DNA of 64,000 bases from Photobacterium sp. TY1-4 (GTDB lineage: Bacteria; Pseudomonadota; Gammaproteobacteria; Enterobacterales; Vibrionaceae), in contig NZ_CP099734.1 in the NCBI RefSeq assembly GCF_025398175.1, positions 2,170,001 through 2,234,000 on the forward strand. Direction: 5' to 3'. Shown here piece by piece: positions 46,207-56,266 of this stretch (its first letter is position 1; every line of letters begins with the position of its first letter). Below the pieces are notes generated by a model. The model was not told where the DNA came from. It did not search any database and saw only the letters and a list, made by a program, of their open reading frames with translations. Position numbers and translations under genes: made by a program.

Positions 46207-46839
46207 CTAAGCGCCAGCACCAGCACCAGCGGCCGGATAGATGGTTCGGTAGGTCAGGTTCATCCGCGCGGACAGGGGCTGCCTGGACTTCGGGATCGCA
46301 TGGGTCCAGTATTGCTGAGTGGTCCCGGCCATGATCAGCAGGGAGCCCGAAGTCAGATCGAAGGTGATTTTCTGTTTGCTGTGCAGATGCTTCAGGACAA
46401 AGCGACGGGTTTCGCCCAGGCTGACCGAGGCAATCACCGGCTGCGGCCCCAGCTCGGGCTCATTATCCTGATGCCAGCCCATCGAATCCTGTCCATCGCG
46501 ATACAGGTTGGCCAGCACCGAGTTAAATTGCTGATCGCAAACCGCCTCACACGCGGTTTTGATACTCAGCAACGCCGGTGTCCAGGGGGCCGGGCTCAGG
46601 GTTAAGCCGGAATAGGTATACGACGCCTCACCGCACCAGGCCTGCAGCCGCGGTTGCCAGACGTTGCGACCGAAAATGCGAATTTGCTCCTGTCGCCAGT
46701 CCAGCGTTTTCCGGAGCTGCTCAAAATAGGTCTGCGCCTGCGCCGCAGTAAAGAACGCCGGTGCCCAATATAATCGGCCATCGGGAATATCAAACCACTC
46801 ACCCGAAGCTTCGGGTGGAAACAAAGACAGGGTCTCCAT
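46207..46839 (-). CDS. AlkB-family 2-oxoglutarate/Fe(II) dioxygenase
   Basis: 210 residues, ALKBH2/3-like group. Iron ligands in WHQDNE (H and D) and THAIP (H), and the 2-oxoglutarate-binding Arg in SARMNLTYR. It repairs alkylated bases by oxidative demethylation. The last residues are a GAGAGA run from a GCTGGT repeat. The ATG at 46839 follows AAGGTG, 6 bp after the upstream EEP gene's stop. Confidence 0.92.
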   Translation of the reverse strand: METLSLFPPEASGEWFDIPDGRLYWAPAFFTAAQAQTYFEQLRKTLDWRQEQIRIFGRNVWQPRLQAWCGEASYTYSGLTLSPAPWTPALLSIKTACEAVCDQQFNSVLANLYRDGQDSMGWHQDNEPELGPQPVIASVSLGETRRFVLKHLHSKQKITFDLTSGSLLIMAGTTQQYWTHAIPKSRQPLSARMNLTYRTIYPAAGAGAGA

Positions 46840-46845
46840 AAGGTG

Positions 46846-48057
46846 TCACCTTTTCGCCATCACATCCGGATCTGCTGCGCGCGCAGTCCGGGATTTAACT
46901 GAAGCGTGTTCATGCTGCCGGGTTGCGTCCGGCGCCAGCATTATATCCACCCACACCAACCGATGATCCGATCCAGCCTGGGCTCTCGGCCGCCCTTGTT
47001 CGTCACAAATCAGGGGACGGAGCGGATCTTTCTTATCCGGCCAGAACACCCCGGATTGAAGCACCGGCAGATCCGCCGACGGCAACACATAGTCGAGACG
47101 TAACCCTGCGAGATGAGTCCATTCCGTCGCCCGCCCCTGCCGGGGTTGCCACGGCAAATGAAAACGACCGCCGAGACTTTTCGGCGTGTGTTTCCCAGCA
47201 CTGACCTGACGATTGATTTTCGGATGCAGTAACAACCGGCGGATCCCGACTTTGATCCCATCGCCATCCGCCATATCGGCATTAAGATCGCCCAGCACGA
47301 CAAACGGATCTTCGGGTCCGAGCCCGCCAAAGCGACCCTGATCATCGTGCAGCCAGGGAGCATCATCGATAATCTCCGTCAGCAGCCGCAATTCATCAAA
47401 GTTACGCCGGGCATTGCGCTGCTCTGCCCCGTCAAACACCGGCGGAGTCGGATGGCAACAGAGCAGGTTGAGCTGCTGCCCGTCAATCTGCACCGGAACC
47501 AGCACATGATTTTTAGACGACAAGCGCAACACTTGCTGTGCCTGAGGGCTGTAGAAATCTGCCGGGATCTGGTTATCCGGCATATCTTGCCAACGAAACT
47601 GCTGCCAGTTGCGGATCTGCGATTCCAATATCGGATAGCGGGACAACACCACAAAGCCGAAATGGCCGTGGTGCTCACCGAACCCCAGCCCGTCCCCGGG
47701 CAGGGTCAGCGCGCCATCGCCATCCAGATCATGCGGGCTGAGCAAGCCGGTATTGGTCGGCGGACAATAGCGGTAAGGATAAGTGATTGGCGATTGCTGA
47801 TGCTGGGAACGTTCAAGATAATGGCGACAAAAATTCGCCAGACTCCCGTCATCGCCACCCGTGCCGGGATGGTCAAACTCGCAGAGCATCAGGAGATCAG
47901 GACGGGTGTGCTGAATTATCGCCGCCAGACGGCTCAGACGGGGATCATCGCAGACTGCCGTTTGCGCCAGAATTTCCCCCGGCGCCGGGGCAGACATCGA
48001 CACATTGAACACGGCGCATCGCAGGTGGGTAGATGTTGGCGCAGGATCAGAAAACAC
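46846..48057 (-). CDS. endonuclease/exonuclease/phosphatase (EEP) family protein
   Basis: 403 residues with a GTG start at 48057. EEP fold features: CAVFNVSM start, LMLCEFDHPG (catalytic Glu), VVLGDLNADM (Asp and Asn) and QAGSDHRLVWVDI (Asp-His). Such proteins hydrolyse phosphodiesters or phosphate esters; whether the target is nucleic acid or lipid cannot be told. It is 6 bp upstream of alkB on the same strand. Confidence 0.85.
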   Translation of the reverse strand: MFSDPAPTSTHLRCAVFNVSMSAPAPGEILAQTAVCDDPRLSRLAAIIQHTRPDLLMLCEFDHPGTGGDDGSLANFCRHYLERSQHQQSPITYPYRYCPPTNTGLLSPHDLDGDGALTLPGDGLGFGEHHGHFGFVVLSRYPILESQIRNWQQFRWQDMPDNQIPADFYSPQAQQVLRLSSKNHVLVPVQIDGQQLNLLCCHPTPPVFDGAEQRNARRNFDELRLLTEIIDDAPWLHDDQGRFGGLGPEDPFVVLGDLNADMADGDGIKVGIRRLLLHPKINRQVSAGKHTPKSLGGRFHLPWQPRQGRATEWTHLAGLRLDYVLPSADLPVLQSGVFWPDKKDPLRPLICDEQGRPRAQAGSDHRLVWVDIMLAPDATRQHEHASVKSRTARAADPDVMAKR

Positions 48058-48234
48058 AGGAGCATTCCAGCTAAAAACAAACGGAAATTTTAGCGGTTAC
48101 CACCCGAGAGGGAAAGTAGCGCGGAACTTTTATCGCCCAGCCCACCACCGAAGCCCGTCGCTGGCTCACGCTATTTGACTGACTGGCGACCGAGCCGCAA
48201 AGAAACTTAACGGGATCGCGACTGACCAAATCAG

Positions 48235-48720
48235 CTATTTGACCAACTGGCTGATCGCGAGACGAATTTGCTGGGCATCCTGCATGGCACGATGCTTGGC
48301 CGGCCCGATTTCCTCCAACGCCAGCTGGAACTGAGCGCGATTAATCCCGTTTTCCTGCATCAGCCAATGGCCGATTTCCGTCAGAATAAACGATGGCCGC
48401 ATATGGGCGGCATGATAGAGTCGTCCGAGCCAAAACAGATCCCACTGGCTGTCGCAAAACACATGCTCATACTGCCCAAGCACCGCATTGAGATGCAGGC
48501 ACACCTCAACCACCTGCCATCCTTCGCGATAAAGCTCCTGACGCGATATGCGGTGAATTTCCTGCTCCGCGTAGTCATCCCAGTATTGCCAAACCCCGCT
48601 TGCGGTCTGGGGATTGATCAGAATGCTATGACCTTGGCCGTCGGGTAAAGAATAGCCCACTTCGATCGGGTAAGACTGATCGGATAATCCCGAGGCTTCA
48701 AAATCCAAAGTTGCCCACAT
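48235..48720 (-). CDS. DEDDh-type 3'-5' exonuclease
   Basis: 161 residues from the ATG at 48720, placed after GGGAGAG; the longer frame to 48825 has no family sequence. Three motifs: DFEASG (Asp, Glu), CDSQWDLFWL (Asp), and KHRAMQDAQQ (His, Asp). RNase T/DnaQ-like fold; substrate is DNA or RNA. Free-standing exonucleases of this size are common in Vibrionaceae. Confidence 0.85.
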   Translation of the reverse strand: MWATLDFEASGLSDQSYPIEVGYSLPDGQGHSILINPQTASGVWQYWDDYAEQEIHRISRQELYREGWQVVEVCLHLNAVLGQYEHVFCDSQWDLFWLGRLYHAAHMRPSFILTEIGHWLMQENGINRAQFQLALEEIGPAKHRAMQDAQQIRLAISQLVK

Positions 48721-48925
48721 TGCACTCTCCCTGATGCTTATTTGATTTTGGTCGTCTCCGATACAGCGACATCCTGTCACAACAGCCAGATCACGACTTT
48801 GACGGGAGCCTGATCGATTCAGCACGAGTCTGGACCAAGGCTCACAAACTACACATTAACTTTAGACGCTCTCATTTCTGATCACGCAAAAAAGCGGTGG
48901 CGGCTCAATTTTGATACAACCCGGT

Positions 48926-49435
48926 TTACGCTTGTAAATTGGCCTGATAGCGCTTCAAATCCTCATCACTGAAACAGACGAAATAGACCACATCCATGGC
49001 ATTGTCGATGTCATCCAGCGTCGCCTTCACCGTCGCCACCGCAATCTCGGCGGCGCGCGCTTTGGGAAAATGGTAAACCCCGGTACTGATACAGGGAAAC
49101 GCAATGCTCCTCGCCCCGTGTTGCCGGGCCAGTTGAAGCGAACGGCGATAACAGTTGGACAAATGCGTCACTTCCTCATGCATCCCCCCGTGCCATACCG
49201 GCCCCACGGTGTGGATGACATATTTGGCCGGCAGTTGATACCCCTGGGTCAACTTCGCTTCACCGATGCGGCAGCCGCCTAAGGTTTGGCACTCCGCCAA
49301 CAGCTCAGGGCCTGCCGCCCGGTGAATGGCACCATCAACACCACCACCGCCCAGCAACGATGAATTGGCGGCATTGACGATCGCATCCACTTCCAGCGTG
49401 GTGATATCCGTTTGAATCGCAACTAGTCTGGTCAT
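48926..49435 (-). CDS. macrodomain protein (O-acetyl-ADP-ribose deacetylase type)
   Basis: 169 residues of single macrodomain. ADP-ribose-binding motifs: [20 protein letters not shown] and [10 protein letters not shown]. YmdB/MacroD-like; removes acetyl or ADP-ribose groups. The start faces the mobB gene divergently 17 bp away. Confidence 0.93.
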   Translation of the reverse strand: MTRLVAIQTDITTLEVDAIVNAANSSLLGGGGVDGAIHRAAGPELLAECQTLGGCRIGEAKLTQGYQLPAKYVIHTVGPVWHGGMHEEVTHLSNCYRRSLQLARQHGARSIAFPCISTGVYHFPKARAAEIAVATVKATLDDIDNAMDVVYFVCFSDEDLKRYQANLQA

Positions 49436-49458
49436 TGGCTTTCCTTTAGGATGTGGGC

Positions 49459-50010
49459 ATGTTTCTCACACGTTTTATGTCTATGACTCCAATTATAGGT
49501 TTCGCCGGATACAGCGGCTCAGGGAAAACCACCTTGCTGGAACAAGTGATCCCGCTGTTGAAGCAGCACAGTCTGCGCATCGGGCTGATCAAACACAGCC
49601 ATCACACCATTGATCCCGATACCCCGGGCAAAGACAGTTACCGGCTGCGGCACGCCGGGTGTGCCCAAACGCTCATGGCAACCCGGGAGCGACACATGCT
49701 CTATTTCGAATATCCAGAGCCGACCCGTGAAGAGCCGACGCTGACGGCATGTCTGGACCAGTTGGATCACAGCCAGCTGGATCTGGTGCTGGTCGAAGGG
49801 TTTCGCGAAGCCCCCATTCCTAAGATCGAAATTCACCGGCCCAGCTATGGTAAGCCGCTGCTCTATCCGGCAGACCCGCATATCATCGCTTTTGCCAGTG
49901 ATACGCCGGCCCCGGCCGACTGTCCGCTCCCGGTGCTCGATCTCAACCATCCCGAGGCCATTGCCGCTTTCATCCTGAGCACAGTCGCAACCAGTCCTGA
50001 CCAGCTCTGA
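49459..50010 (+). CDS. mobB: molybdopterin-guanine dinucleotide biosynthesis adaptor protein MobB
   Basis: 183 residues from the ATG at 49459; a GTG at 49453 and ATGs at 49477 and 49483 are alternatives. P-loop GYSGSGKTT, then the MobB blocks [20 protein letters not shown] and LVLVEGF. It binds GTP and helps MobA attach GMP to molybdopterin. MobA and MoeA are not nearby. Confidence 0.93.
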   Translation: MFLTRFMSMTPIIGFAGYSGSGKTTLLEQVIPLLKQHSLRIGLIKHSHHTIDPDTPGKDSYRLRHAGCAQTLMATRERHMLYFEYPEPTREEPTLTACLDQLDHSQLDLVLVEGFREAPIPKIEIHRPSYGKPLLYPADPHIIAFASDTPAPADCPLPVLDLNHPEAIAAFILSTVATSPDQL

Positions 50011-50493
50011 CCGGCACAGCCCGGTCTCCTGCCTCTGATGCCGCATTCCATCCCAAGCTGAATGCGGCGGCCTATCTCGCACGCCATAGCATTAACGTTT
50101 TGAATTATCAAACCAAACTATCCCTAACGGGGGTGCTTTGTTTGTCAATAATTTGTAATGCAAGTTTGCAAAAATACCGTTTGAGCGCTCTATAGAGCGC
50201 GATAAAATCACAAGTCAGCGCGCCAGAAACCACCTCTGATACCAGCGGTACTCGTGATAAACAAGATATAAAAAACAATAACTTAAAAGCATAGCCATTC
50301 CTGAGCACCTTCTGAGTTCCGTTTCTCATCATGTTCACACGCTCACACTTTTGGTTGTAAGTGATCATTAAGAAGATGTTACATGCTATGTTAACTCCGT
50401 TTGCTTTCGATTTCGAAATATTTAGCAATCAAGGTAAGCCTTTCATTCTAATAACAATCTGACATCATCAATTTTCGATATACTGAGGTTTCC
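50011..50493. other. intergenic region with a perfect palindrome, no gene
   Basis: 483 bp. A 16-bp perfect palindrome GCGCTCTATAGAGCGC is at 50185-50200. A good -35/-10 pair for the chemoreceptor gene is not obvious. Confidence 0.5.
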
Positions 50494-52476
50494 ATGAACA
50501 GTCCGTTCACCACCATTAAGCAGCGATACAGTGCGATACTGATCGGCTTTACCTTGCTGGTTAGCGTGCTCACCTGGCTGGGGATACAGCGCTGGATCGA
50601 GCCGAGTTTACGTCACGTCGGAGAGCAGAACCTGGTTCTGGCGGTGGGAGAGATTTCCACTGACATTCGCCATGCCTTATCTGCTGTTCAGGCGCAGCAA
50701 CGCGCCACCACACAGCTCGTCCCCGAGCTGAGCAGCCCCGAGATTGATCGCTTGCTGCCTTTCCTGGTTGACCAGTATGGCAACGAGCTGGTTTTCGGTG
50801 GCGGGATCTGGCCACTGCCAAACCAACGTGTACCGAGACAGGATCGCGCCAGTACCTTTTATCATCGGGACGCAAGCGGGCGCCTGATTGAAAACACATT
50901 CTGGAACAGCGCCGAGGCACCGGACTACTTTACCCAGCCCTGGCATCTGGCCGGGCAGCATGCCCCTCGCGGTGCCTGTGTCTGGGCCGCCGCGTATAAA
51001 GACGGCGCCAGCACCCAGCCGCGCACCAACTGTGCCATGGGTATTTACAAAAACGGCCAGCTGTACGGCGTTTCCACCGTTGATGTCACCCTGGGCTTTT
51101 TCAACACCCTGGTGGCCGATAAAGAGCGGGAGCTCAACGCAGAGATCCTGATCGTCGAACGTGACGGTAAGATCCTCAGCAAGAACCGTGAACTGACCGG
51201 TGACAATGTGATTCTGACCAATTTGGCCGATCACCCCTATCCGCTGGCCAACGCCATGCTCAGCGCCCTGCGCCAATCCCATGACCGGGTCGAGTTCACC
51301 CAGAATCAGGAAGACTACACCCTGTTGCTGAAAGATGTGGAAGGCACACCATGGCTGGTGGGGGTCGCGCAGCCAACCCGGCTGCTGACCGCACAAAGCC
51401 AGCAAATGCTGGGAACCCTGGCCGAGATCCAGTTGCCGATGGTCGCCCTGCTGCTGCTGATTCTGTTCCTGGCACTGAGTCAGCTCACCAAGCGTCTCGA
51501 CAGCCTCAAGCGCAATGTGGACTCTCTATCGGCTGGTGACGCCGACTTACGCATGCGCCTACCGGTGAAAGGCAACGATGAAGTAGATGCGATTTCCGAG
51601 TCGGTGAATCATTTCATTATTTATCTGCAAAACCTGATGAACAATGTGATGCAAGCGAACCAGGCATGCAGTCGGCAGATCAGCGCTATGACGGAAGTAA
51701 CCGAGAAAACCCTGAACGTCCTTGAGCAGCACGTCAACGAAACCGATATGGTGGCCACGGCCGTCAACCAGCTCAGTGCCTCGGCCCAGGATGTCGCCGG
51801 CCATACCGCACAAAGCACCGAGATCACCAACACAGCGCAGAAACAGTCTGACCTCACCAGCCAGTCGGCCGCGCAGGCCACGGACAGTGTCCGAAGCCTG
51901 GTTTCGAACGTAGAGCTGACCTCGGACAAGGTCACCCGGATGCAGGAGAACGCGGCGGCAATTGAATCTGTGTTACAGGTGATTGGCGGCATCGCCGAGC
52001 AAACCAACCTGCTGGCCCTGAATGCGGCCATCGAAGCGGCACGTGCCGGTGAATTGGGTCGCGGTTTTGCGGTAGTTGCCGATGAAGTGCGCAACCTCGC
52101 AGCCCGGACCCAGGAAAGCACCACTGAAGTCGAGGAAATGCTCCATCTGCTGAAGATTGGCGTCGACGAAACCGTTGCGGCGATGACCGACACCAAACAG
52201 CAATGCCTGAGCACGGCTGAAGTGACGGAAAACGTCAATCAGGGCATCACCACCATGACCGAGTCAGTGATCAAGGTAGATGACATCAGCTTGCAAATTG
52301 CCACCGCGGCCAATGAGCAAAGCAAGGTCGCCGAGAACATCAATGAAAGCATGGATTCGATCCGCACCATGCTGCAACAACTGCACAAGCACGGTCGCTC
52401 TTCCAGCGAACACGCCACCGCCCTGGAATCCGCCAATGCGCAGCTCCAGCAACTGGTGGGCCAGTTCAAGGTGTAG
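50494..52476 (+). CDS. methyl-accepting chemotaxis protein with a dCache-like sensor
   Basis: 660 residues. Helix 1 about 12-32, a long periplasmic region (about 33-310) with Cache-like features ([15 protein letters not shown] is the usual end of a Cache module), helix 2 about 312-332, HAMP, and a signalling domain with the tip [19 protein letters not shown]. It senses a small molecule outside the cell. No terminal CheR-binding peptide is visible. Confidence 0.93.
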   Translation: MNSPFTTIKQRYSAILIGFTLLVSVLTWLGIQRWIEPSLRHVGEQNLVLAVGEISTDIRHALSAVQAQQRATTQLVPELSSPEIDRLLPFLVDQYGNELVFGGGIWPLPNQRVPRQDRASTFYHRDASGRLIENTFWNSAEAPDYFTQPWHLAGQHAPRGACVWAAAYKDGASTQPRTNCAMGIYKNGQLYGVSTVDVTLGFFNTLVADKERELNAEILIVERDGKILSKNRELTGDNVILTNLADHPYPLANAMLSALRQSHDRVEFTQNQEDYTLLLKDVEGTPWLVGVAQPTRLLTAQSQQMLGTLAEIQLPMVALLLLILFLALSQLTKRLDSLKRNVDSLSAGDADLRMRLPVKGNDEVDAISESVNHFIIYLQNLMNNVMQANQACSRQISAMTEVTEKTLNVLEQHVNETDMVATAVNQLSASAQDVAGHTAQSTEITNTAQKQSDLTSQSAAQATDSVRSLVSNVELTSDKVTRMQENAAAIESVLQVIGGIAEQTNLLALNAAIEAARAGELGRGFAVVADEVRNLAARTQESTTEVEEMLHLLKIGVDETVAAMTDTKQQCLSTAEVTENVNQGITTMTESVIKVDDISLQIATAANEQSKVAENINESMDSIRTMLQQLHKHGRSSSEHATALESANAQLQQLVGQFKV

Positions 52477-52503
52477 ACTTTCACTGCCCCCGGACAGATA
52501 GCC

Positions 52504-52532
52504 AACAGGGCACCGGGGTGCCCTGTTTTTTT
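52504..52532 (+). terminator. intrinsic terminator after the chemoreceptor gene
   Basis: 10-bp stem AACAGGGCAC/GTGCCCTGTT with CGGG loop and seven T. It lies 27 bp past the stop codon. Confidence 0.9.
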
Positions 52533-52555
52533 GGCGGTAAAACGGCTTGATGCCG

Positions 52556-53011
52556 CTAAAAAGTTATTTGCGAGTCGAGTGTGACCACCAGATTATAGTT
52601 CTTGGTATCAATCAACCCGACCGGCGCCGCGCCGAGGTTAAAGCTCAGCCCGTCAAACGGTAACAGGCGCAGGTAAGGATGGGCCAGCGGCATCACGGGC
52701 AAACCGGATTCCTCTTCATACCCGGTGACACCGCCCAAGCGGATGCCAAAGCCAAAATAATCATAGGGGTCATATTCAAAAGCTTTATAAAAAACAAAAC
52801 TTTGTCGGGAATAACTATTTTTGTAACCGACAATGCCATAACCGGCATATTCCACACCAAACCCCGGGTTCGATTCATTTAAATCAAGGCACTGTTCGCT
52901 CGCGCAATAATAATGTTTACTGGCCATTGGCAAAGTTGCACGAAATTCACTGGCATCACTGAGTCCGGGCAACGAAGCCAAAGCGAAGATCGTCGCGAAT
53001 GCTTTTTTCAT
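52556..53011 (-). CDS. exported beta-rich hypothetical protein
   Basis: 151 residues from the ATG at 53011 (the frame open to 53155 has no signal). Signal peptide residues 1-20 (MKKAFATIFALASLPGLSDA). The mature part is rich in Tyr, Gly and alternating hydrophobic residues (GYGIVGYKNSYSRQSFVFYK) and ends in a Phe (DSQITF), the pattern of small outer-membrane beta-barrels such as PagP-like proteins. One Cys pair (YYCASEQC) may form a disulfide. Family not recognised. Confidence 0.7.
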   Translation of the reverse strand: MKKAFATIFALASLPGLSDASEFRATLPMASKHYYCASEQCLDLNESNPGFGVEYAGYGIVGYKNSYSRQSFVFYKAFEYDPYDYFGFGIRLGGVTGYEEESGLPVMPLAHPYLRLLPFDGLSFNLGAAPVGLIDTKNYNLVVTLDSQITF

Positions 53012-53879
53012 TTTTGATTCCTGTTCTGTATTCACTCGACACGGCACACACGCCAAAGCACAGCCTCGGGTCAGTACGCCCGTTGCGCTTGATGCATCAT
53101 GAGATTCATGGTTCTGAGCGAGCACTGGCCAAATACGCCAGAGTCTCACGCTCAATGACTAGATTTCTGTATCTACGGCTACGGCGACATCCCTCGCACC
53201 ACCTTAAATTGGTGCTATTTTTGACCACCATGATGGCGATTCGGGCAAGTGAGTCAAATTCAAAACAGCGTATTTTTCAAAGAAAACGTCTTAATAATAA
53301 GAAGGGAAATACTAAGAACAGCTTAATTTATTGTGATTTAAAGCAATATTAATTACGTAAGGAAAGCGTTTTTTTAGTTTATTTTTGAGAACGAATTGAA
53401 TGTCTTACCGATAAGCTATTTCGGATGAGAAAAACTAGTATTTTTTGTGGCACTATTTTATGAATACCGCAAAAAACTTCATCCGATTGACCACCCAATC
53501 CACGATGATATGAACACTGAGATTGCCTGAATAACCAGGCAACCTCCCCCGCATTTTCGCAATTGAAATCCGACGCCGACATCCAAACGCCGACATCGGA
53601 ACACAACGATCGGGATTCGTTCTGCTCACAGCCGACTCAATCAGTTGGCCTTTCCGGACATACCCATCTGAAATCACAGACTTTTGTCGAAGTGAGCACA
53701 AAAATTGCAATCACTCTTTTCATCACCGGCTGCGCTGCTGTTTACCAGAAGCGCTGCATACAAAAGCCGTTCAATGCCAAGAGATTTTGCAAAATGAAGT
53801 GCAGGACAGGCTTTCTGCAACACCGCCACCGGTGACCGAGTGAAACATGCTTGCAAGATGACGGACAAGGATCGAGTGA
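53012..53879. other. A/T-rich gene-free region
   Basis: 868 bp, clearly more A/T rich than its surroundings between 53220 and 53480. Short open frames (for example 53563-53835) lack ribosome sites and family features. I see no repeat, tRNA or terminator. Confidence 0.5.
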
Positions 53880-54807
53880 ATGAATGACAAACGCAAAATC
53901 CTGATTGTAGATGACGTCAAAACCATGTTGCTGTTACTCAAATCCTGCCTGGCGCCGGACTTTCACCTGCAGATTTGTCAGGATCCGAAAGCCGCGCTCA
54001 GCCGACTGCAACAGCAGACCTTTGATGTAATTATCTCCGACTATTTGATGCCCGGGATGGATGGGATAGATCTCTTGTCCCAGGCGAAAAGCTGCCAGCC
54101 CCACTGTGCGCGGGTGCTCCTGACCAGCGATCGGGACCTGACCACGGTGCAACGGGCGGTCAAAGAAGGCCATATCAGTGCCTTTATCAGCAAGCCCTGG
54201 CAGAACCCGCGTTGCTCGCCTGTATTACAGAACTGGCCGAGCTGACCCGCTCATCCAGGAAGCGCAAACGGCCCAACGCCGGGAGCGGCAGCTTAAAACC
54301 CGGGCCGCCCATCACGGTGCCAGGCTGCTCGCCTCGATCCCCGGCCTGAAGGAAGTCGCTACAACCGTCGAATCGATTGACGAGAACATGGACGGCTCCG
54401 GGGTACCCCGGCATGTCTCGGGGAGCAATATCCCGCTGCTGTCGCGGATCCTGCGCATCATCCGGGATTTTGACCTGACCCACCGCCAGGCCCCGATGTC
54501 CGGCAACCGGCGTAAATATGCCTGCGTACGCCTGCAGTCTCAGACCCACAGCCGCTATGATCCCGATCTGGTCCAGCGCTTTATTCGGTATCTCAATGAT
54601 CACCTGTATGAATTAGAGCATTGTGCCGGTCTCTCTGCCGACGAGCTGCTGCCGGGCCAGGTACTGCAACAAGCGATCTTAGGGAGCAACGACACCGTCT
54701 TGCTCCAGGCGGGACAGTCCCTGACGGAGCCCTTGATTGCCCGTTTACGGCGCTACGAAAAAAAGCACAATCTCCGGTTAATCGTGTTTATCCGGCCTCA
54801 GGACTAG
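53880..54807 (+). pseudogene. response regulator with degenerate HD-GYP-like output, broken by two frameshifts
   Basis: The first frame gives a receiver domain (acidic pair D11-D12, acceptor in ISDYLMPGMDG, conserved SKPW) and stops at 54245. The expected continuation PALLACITELAELT is in another frame from about 54203, and the rest, QEAQTAQRRERQLKT onward, is in the third frame from about 54250 to 54807. Each jump fits loss of one base. The last part resembles the end of an HD-GYP domain (ENMDGSGVPRHVSGSNIP) but lacks the catalytic HD half. Either a decayed gene or sequencing errors; a double slip would be unusual for programmed frameshifting. Confidence 0.7.
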
Positions 54808-55046
54808 CTTCGGCCCCAATTTCTGGGGCCAGCCGATCCTGCTTTTTCCAAGCGTATGCACGTCACGAATCAGGTTCCCCCGCAGGATCAGCTTCACCAA
54901 AAGCAAATCAGCCCAAAACAGACTGCCCCGAAAACAAATTGCACCAAAGCAGATTGACCAGACATCAACAAGGGCTGTCTGACAGCCCCTGTATCTCCCC
55001 CCCCCCCCCCGGCTCTGTGACCCTTTGCCGGGTTCCGCATAGCCAT
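54808..55046. other. short region with hairpins and a 14-C tract
   Basis: 239 bp between convergent genes. Stems at 54812-54830 (GGCCCC/GGGGCC) and 54972-54988 (GGGCTGT/ACAGCCC) may act as terminators, though U tracts are poor. A run of 14 C occupies 54997-55010. Confidence 0.5.
54997..55010. repeat. homopolymer of 14 C
   Basis: Fourteen consecutive C, 36 bp beyond the stop codon of the GT2 gene. Long enough to slip during replication, but outside any coding frame I can support. Confidence 0.9.
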
Positions 55047-55970
55047 TTACGAACGCAAAGACAGCCATCGCAACGTATCGCCTGAGATCACTTTCAACCG
55101 CGGCCAGTCCGGTTTCAGGCAAAACCCCATCAGCTCGCGAAGCACCGCCCCACCAAAGGCGCGCCGTGCCCGATAACAATCCGCAGTAGCCGAAAACCAA
55201 CGCTGATACCCCGCCAGCAAGGTCAGCGGTTGCATGCGTACCGAGGCAGCATGGCGGTCGAGGATCTGTTTCATGGCCGCCGCACGCCGCTCGTGGTTCC
55301 CGGAAATCGCCCCGACCCGGCCAAAGGTGTAATCACACAGAGGCTGATTCACCACCCCCACCGGCCCCTGCCGGGCCAATTTCAGCCACAAATCCCAATC
55401 CGAAGCCGAGCGAAACTGGGGATCCAATCCCCCCACAGCCAGCAACGCATCACGCCGGGCAATCACGGTGCTGGTACCAATCATATTTTCCCGGTACACG
55501 GCACTCAGGAAATCGGGAAAAACCTGCGACTGCGGATCACCGCACGCTGACAGGCGGCGGGTAAAACCCGGCCAGAAACAAAAGCAGCGCAGCGCTGAGG
55601 GTTGATCATCAATCAAGAAACGGTAATCGGTGAAGCTCATCACCAATTGCGGATTTGCATCATGCAATGCAAGCTGATGCATCAGTTTTTCAGGATGCCA
55701 ATAATCATCCGCATCGAGGAAAGCGATCAGCTCACCACAGGCTTGTTCAATCGCCAGATTACGGGCCACGGAAACACCGACCCGCTCGGTGCGGATCACC
55801 CGGAGATCCGCTTGCGCCTGTAACCAGGCTTGCGTGCCGTCTTCCGAGCCGTCATCGACCACCAGGATCTCGACGGCCTGCCCCTGGCGGCGCACGGTTT
55901 CAACCGCTTTCGGTAAGGTCGACAGGCAATTATAGGTCGGTATCACCACGGTGAGCTTGCATGTATTCAT
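55047..55970 (-). CDS. family 2 glycosyltransferase
   Basis: 307 residues. GT-A fold: VVIPTYNCLSTLPKAVETV start, VDDGSEDGTQAW, and the DXD-type AFLDADDYW. It adds a sugar from a nucleotide donor to a growing glycan at the cytoplasmic face. It is opposite in direction to the polysaccharide operon that begins about 300 bp away; the two probably share the intergenic control region. Confidence 0.9.
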   Translation of the reverse strand: MNTCKLTVVIPTYNCLSTLPKAVETVRRQGQAVEILVVDDGSEDGTQAWLQAQADLRVIRTERVGVSVARNLAIEQACGELIAFLDADDYWHPEKLMHQLALHDANPQLVMSFTDYRFLIDDQPSALRCFCFWPGFTRRLSACGDPQSQVFPDFLSAVYRENMIGTSTVIARRDALLAVGGLDPQFRSASDWDLWLKLARQGPVGVVNQPLCDYTFGRVGAISGNHERRAAAMKQILDRHAASVRMQPLTLLAGYQRWFSATADCYRARRAFGGAVLRELMGFCLKPDWPRLKVISGDTLRWLSLRS

Positions 55971-56266
55971 CGGCTCTCTCCTGTGAGTCGCCCTGCATCC
56001 GGCCGGTCCGGATCACGCCGCAGCAATCAGCCAAGACCGTGGCAGAGCATCTGTCATTAAATTGCTATCATCAAATTTGCCAAGTCCTTGTGCCGTCCCC
56101 GGCACCGCTTTTCGGCAACAACAACCAGAGCGGTGCAAAGAGCACGCCAGTGAGCTAGTCCCAAGACGGAACACAAATTGCTACGCAGGGATTAGCCCTG
56201 TTTTCTCGCCCGTTCGGGCAAACCGCAGGAGATGGGATCTGATTCTCGGCATGAAGGAGTGCATCC

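Noticed and set aside
53563..53835. 90-codon plus-strand frame in the A/T-rich gap
   Set aside because: No ribosome site and no sequence typical of a folded protein.
54778..55200. 140-codon minus-strand frame across the C tract
   Set aside because: Overlaps the end of GT2 in another frame; the product looks random.
55971..56266. Search for a JUMPstart/ops element before the polysaccharide operon
   Set aside because: No copy of GGCGGTAG or the longer JUMPstart pattern in the intergenic region on the plus strand.
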